From Acidimicrobiales bacterium (lineage in GTDB: Bacteria; Actinomycetota; Acidimicrobiia; Acidimicrobiales; JANYDT01): a stretch of 6,496 nucleotides of DNA. How positions within the stretch are numbered: the stretch's first letter is position 1; every line of letters starts with the position of its first letter. The position numbers and the translations under genes were made by a program. The notes beneath the pieces are model-generated. The model was given only the letters and a program-made list of their open reading frames with translations, made no database searches and was not told where the DNA came from. Positions 5,669 to 6,496 of the stretch are shown here, piece after piece. The stretch spans positions 1 to 6,496 of the forward strand of contig JANYHQ010000215.1 in NCBI GenBank assembly GCA_025358985.1, written 5' to 3'.

Positions 5669-5674
5669 TATGCA

Positions 5675-6496
5675 ATGTCCACCGAAGCGTCGAGCAGCAC
5701 AGAGTCGAACACCGAGAAGGTAAGTGCACCTACGTTAGATCCGCACGCCTCAGGATCGTTTGATCCTCAACCCGGGGTGGCCCGACTCAGCCATGCCGAA
5801 CGGTCCCGTACGCTCATCGCCACCACTGGCAGGGGGCTGCTGTCCACCGTTGCGCGTGAGCCTGCAGGTTACCCGTTTGGCTCATTGGTCACCTTTGTGG
5901 TGGACGATGAGGGCTGCCCATGGCTGCTGGTGTCCACCATGGCTGAGCACACCCGCAATGCCATGGCCGACCCTCGAGCCTCGATGTTGGTGGCTGAAGA
6001 GGCGGCACCAGGCGTGGACCCGTTGGCGTTGTCGCGGGTATCGCTGATTGGAGATCTCGCCCAAACCGAACCAGATGCGGCGTTGAGAGCCAAGTTCCTG
6101 GACACCCATCCGGGCGCTGCGTACTACGTGGACTTCCCGGACTTCGGCTTTTACCGCTTGGCAGTGAGCGCTGTGCGTTACGTAGGCGGGTTTGGCCGCA
6201 TGAGCTGGGTTGAGGCCAACGACTACAGCGAAGCGCGCCCCGATCCCATCGCTCCGTTTGCCGCCGGCATCGTGGAACACATGAACACTGACCACGCCGA
6301 TTCGCACGTGTTGTTGTTGCGTCATTGGTTGGGTCGCACCAACATCGAGTCGGCCACTATGACCGAGGTGGACCGTTTGGGCTGCGACTTCGACACCGTC
6401 ACCCCAACCGGTCGGTTCCCCTTGCGTCTGGAGTTCACCGACGCGGTAACCACCTCCGACGAGGTGCGTCAAATGTTTATCTCCATGCTGGGAACG
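5675..6496 (+). CDS. HugZ-type haem-utilisation protein: PNPOx-like split barrel plus DUF2470 (3' end missing)
   Basis: The frame is open for 274 codons from ATG 5675 to the right edge without a stop; family length suggests few codons are missing. Residues 1-35 are a Ser/Thr/Glu-rich, probably disordered leader. Residues 40-175 form a pyridoxamine-phosphate-oxidase-like split barrel: TGRGLLSTVA (51-60), YPFGSLVTFVVDDEG (66-80), the helix with HTRNAMADPRASML (92-105) and VGGFGRMSW (170-178). Residues 190-274 are a DUF2470 domain with EHMNTDHADS (201-210) at its start. This architecture is that of HugZ-like proteins, which bind haem and in characterised members degrade it to release iron; some relatives in plants and cyanobacteria act in tetrapyrrole metabolism instead. 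The ferritin/ferredoxin pair lies divergently upstream, which favours an iron role. Whether this protein cleaves haem cannot be read from sequence. Confidence 0.9.
   Translation, partial: MSTEASSSTESNTEKVSAPTLDPHASGSFDPQPGVARLSHAERSRTLIATTGRGLLSTVAREPAGYPFGSLVTFVVDDEGCPWLLVSTMAEHTRNAMADPRASMLVAEEAAPGVDPLALSRVSLIGDLAQTEPDAALRAKFLDTHPGAAYYVDFPDFGFYRLAVSAVRYVGGFGRMSWVEANDYSEARPDPIAPFAAGIVEHMNTDHADSHVLLLRHWLGRTNIESATMTEVDRLGCDFDTVTPTGRFPLRLEFTDAVTTSDEVRQMFISMLGT

Noticed and set aside
5660..5674. Small hairpin placing GGAG of the HugZ-type gene's ribosome site in its loop
   Set aside because: The stem has five pairs with a bulge and is mostly A/T outside two G-C pairs. It is too weak to claim as a regulatory structure.
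5760..6047. 95-codon plus-strand open frame
   Set aside because: It is an out-of-frame reading inside the HugZ-type gene with Trp/Pro/Cys-rich composition.
5882..6472. 196-codon minus-strand open frame
   Set aside because: It lies antisense to the HugZ-type gene, is rich in His/Gly/Val and shows no family motif. The plus frame has an excellent ribosome site and recognisable PNPOx and DUF2470 motifs.

Overview
The window is a moderately GC-rich, gene-dense bacterial chromosome segment. High-GC Gram-positive (actinobacterial) ancestry is my best guess. The signs are GTG starts on two genes, two genes with no visible Shine-Dalgarno, one of which could be leaderless, and protein families common in Actinobacteria (APH-type kinase, PNPOx/DUF2470 protein, VOC protein). 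No rRNA, tRNA, CRISPR array or intact insertion sequence is visible, and no gap exceeds 300 bases.

Left part (1-2043, all minus strand): an APH-fold small-molecule kinase (1132-2043), then a secreted lipoprotein of unknown family (196-993), whose TAG stop directly abuts the ATG of an ABC-transporter inner-membrane permease cut by the window edge (1-195). The permease N-terminus resembles the NitT/TauT (SsuC/TauC) class.

Centre (2110-4209, plus strand, divergent from the kinase): a D-isomer-specific 2-hydroxyacid dehydrogenase with a complete R/E/H catalytic set and a probably NADP-type cofactor site, followed 36 bases later by a Cys/Met-metabolism PLP enzyme (cystathionine gamma-synthase / C-S lyase type). 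They look like a two-gene unit. A keto acid released by the PLP enzyme could be reduced by the dehydrogenase, but this is inference.

Right part: a VOC (glyoxalase-fold) protein on minus (4215-4646) ends 5 bases from the PLP enzyme, tail to tail. Upstream of it lies a 198-base non-coding gap holding an unusual nested inverted-repeat element flanked by a perfect 10-bp direct repeat (4721-4852). Next come a thioredoxin-fold [2Fe-2S] ferredoxin (4845-5138) and a ferritin-like diiron protein (5135-5590), both minus strand and overlapping by GTGA. Divergent from these is a HugZ-type haem-utilisation protein (5675 to the right edge), with a PNPOx-like split barrel plus DUF2470. Together the last three read as a small iron/haem locus: iron release from haem, iron storage, and a candidate electron donor for the store.

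The two points most worth a second look are the nested repeat element and the overlapping ferritin/ferredoxin pair beside a HugZ homologue.
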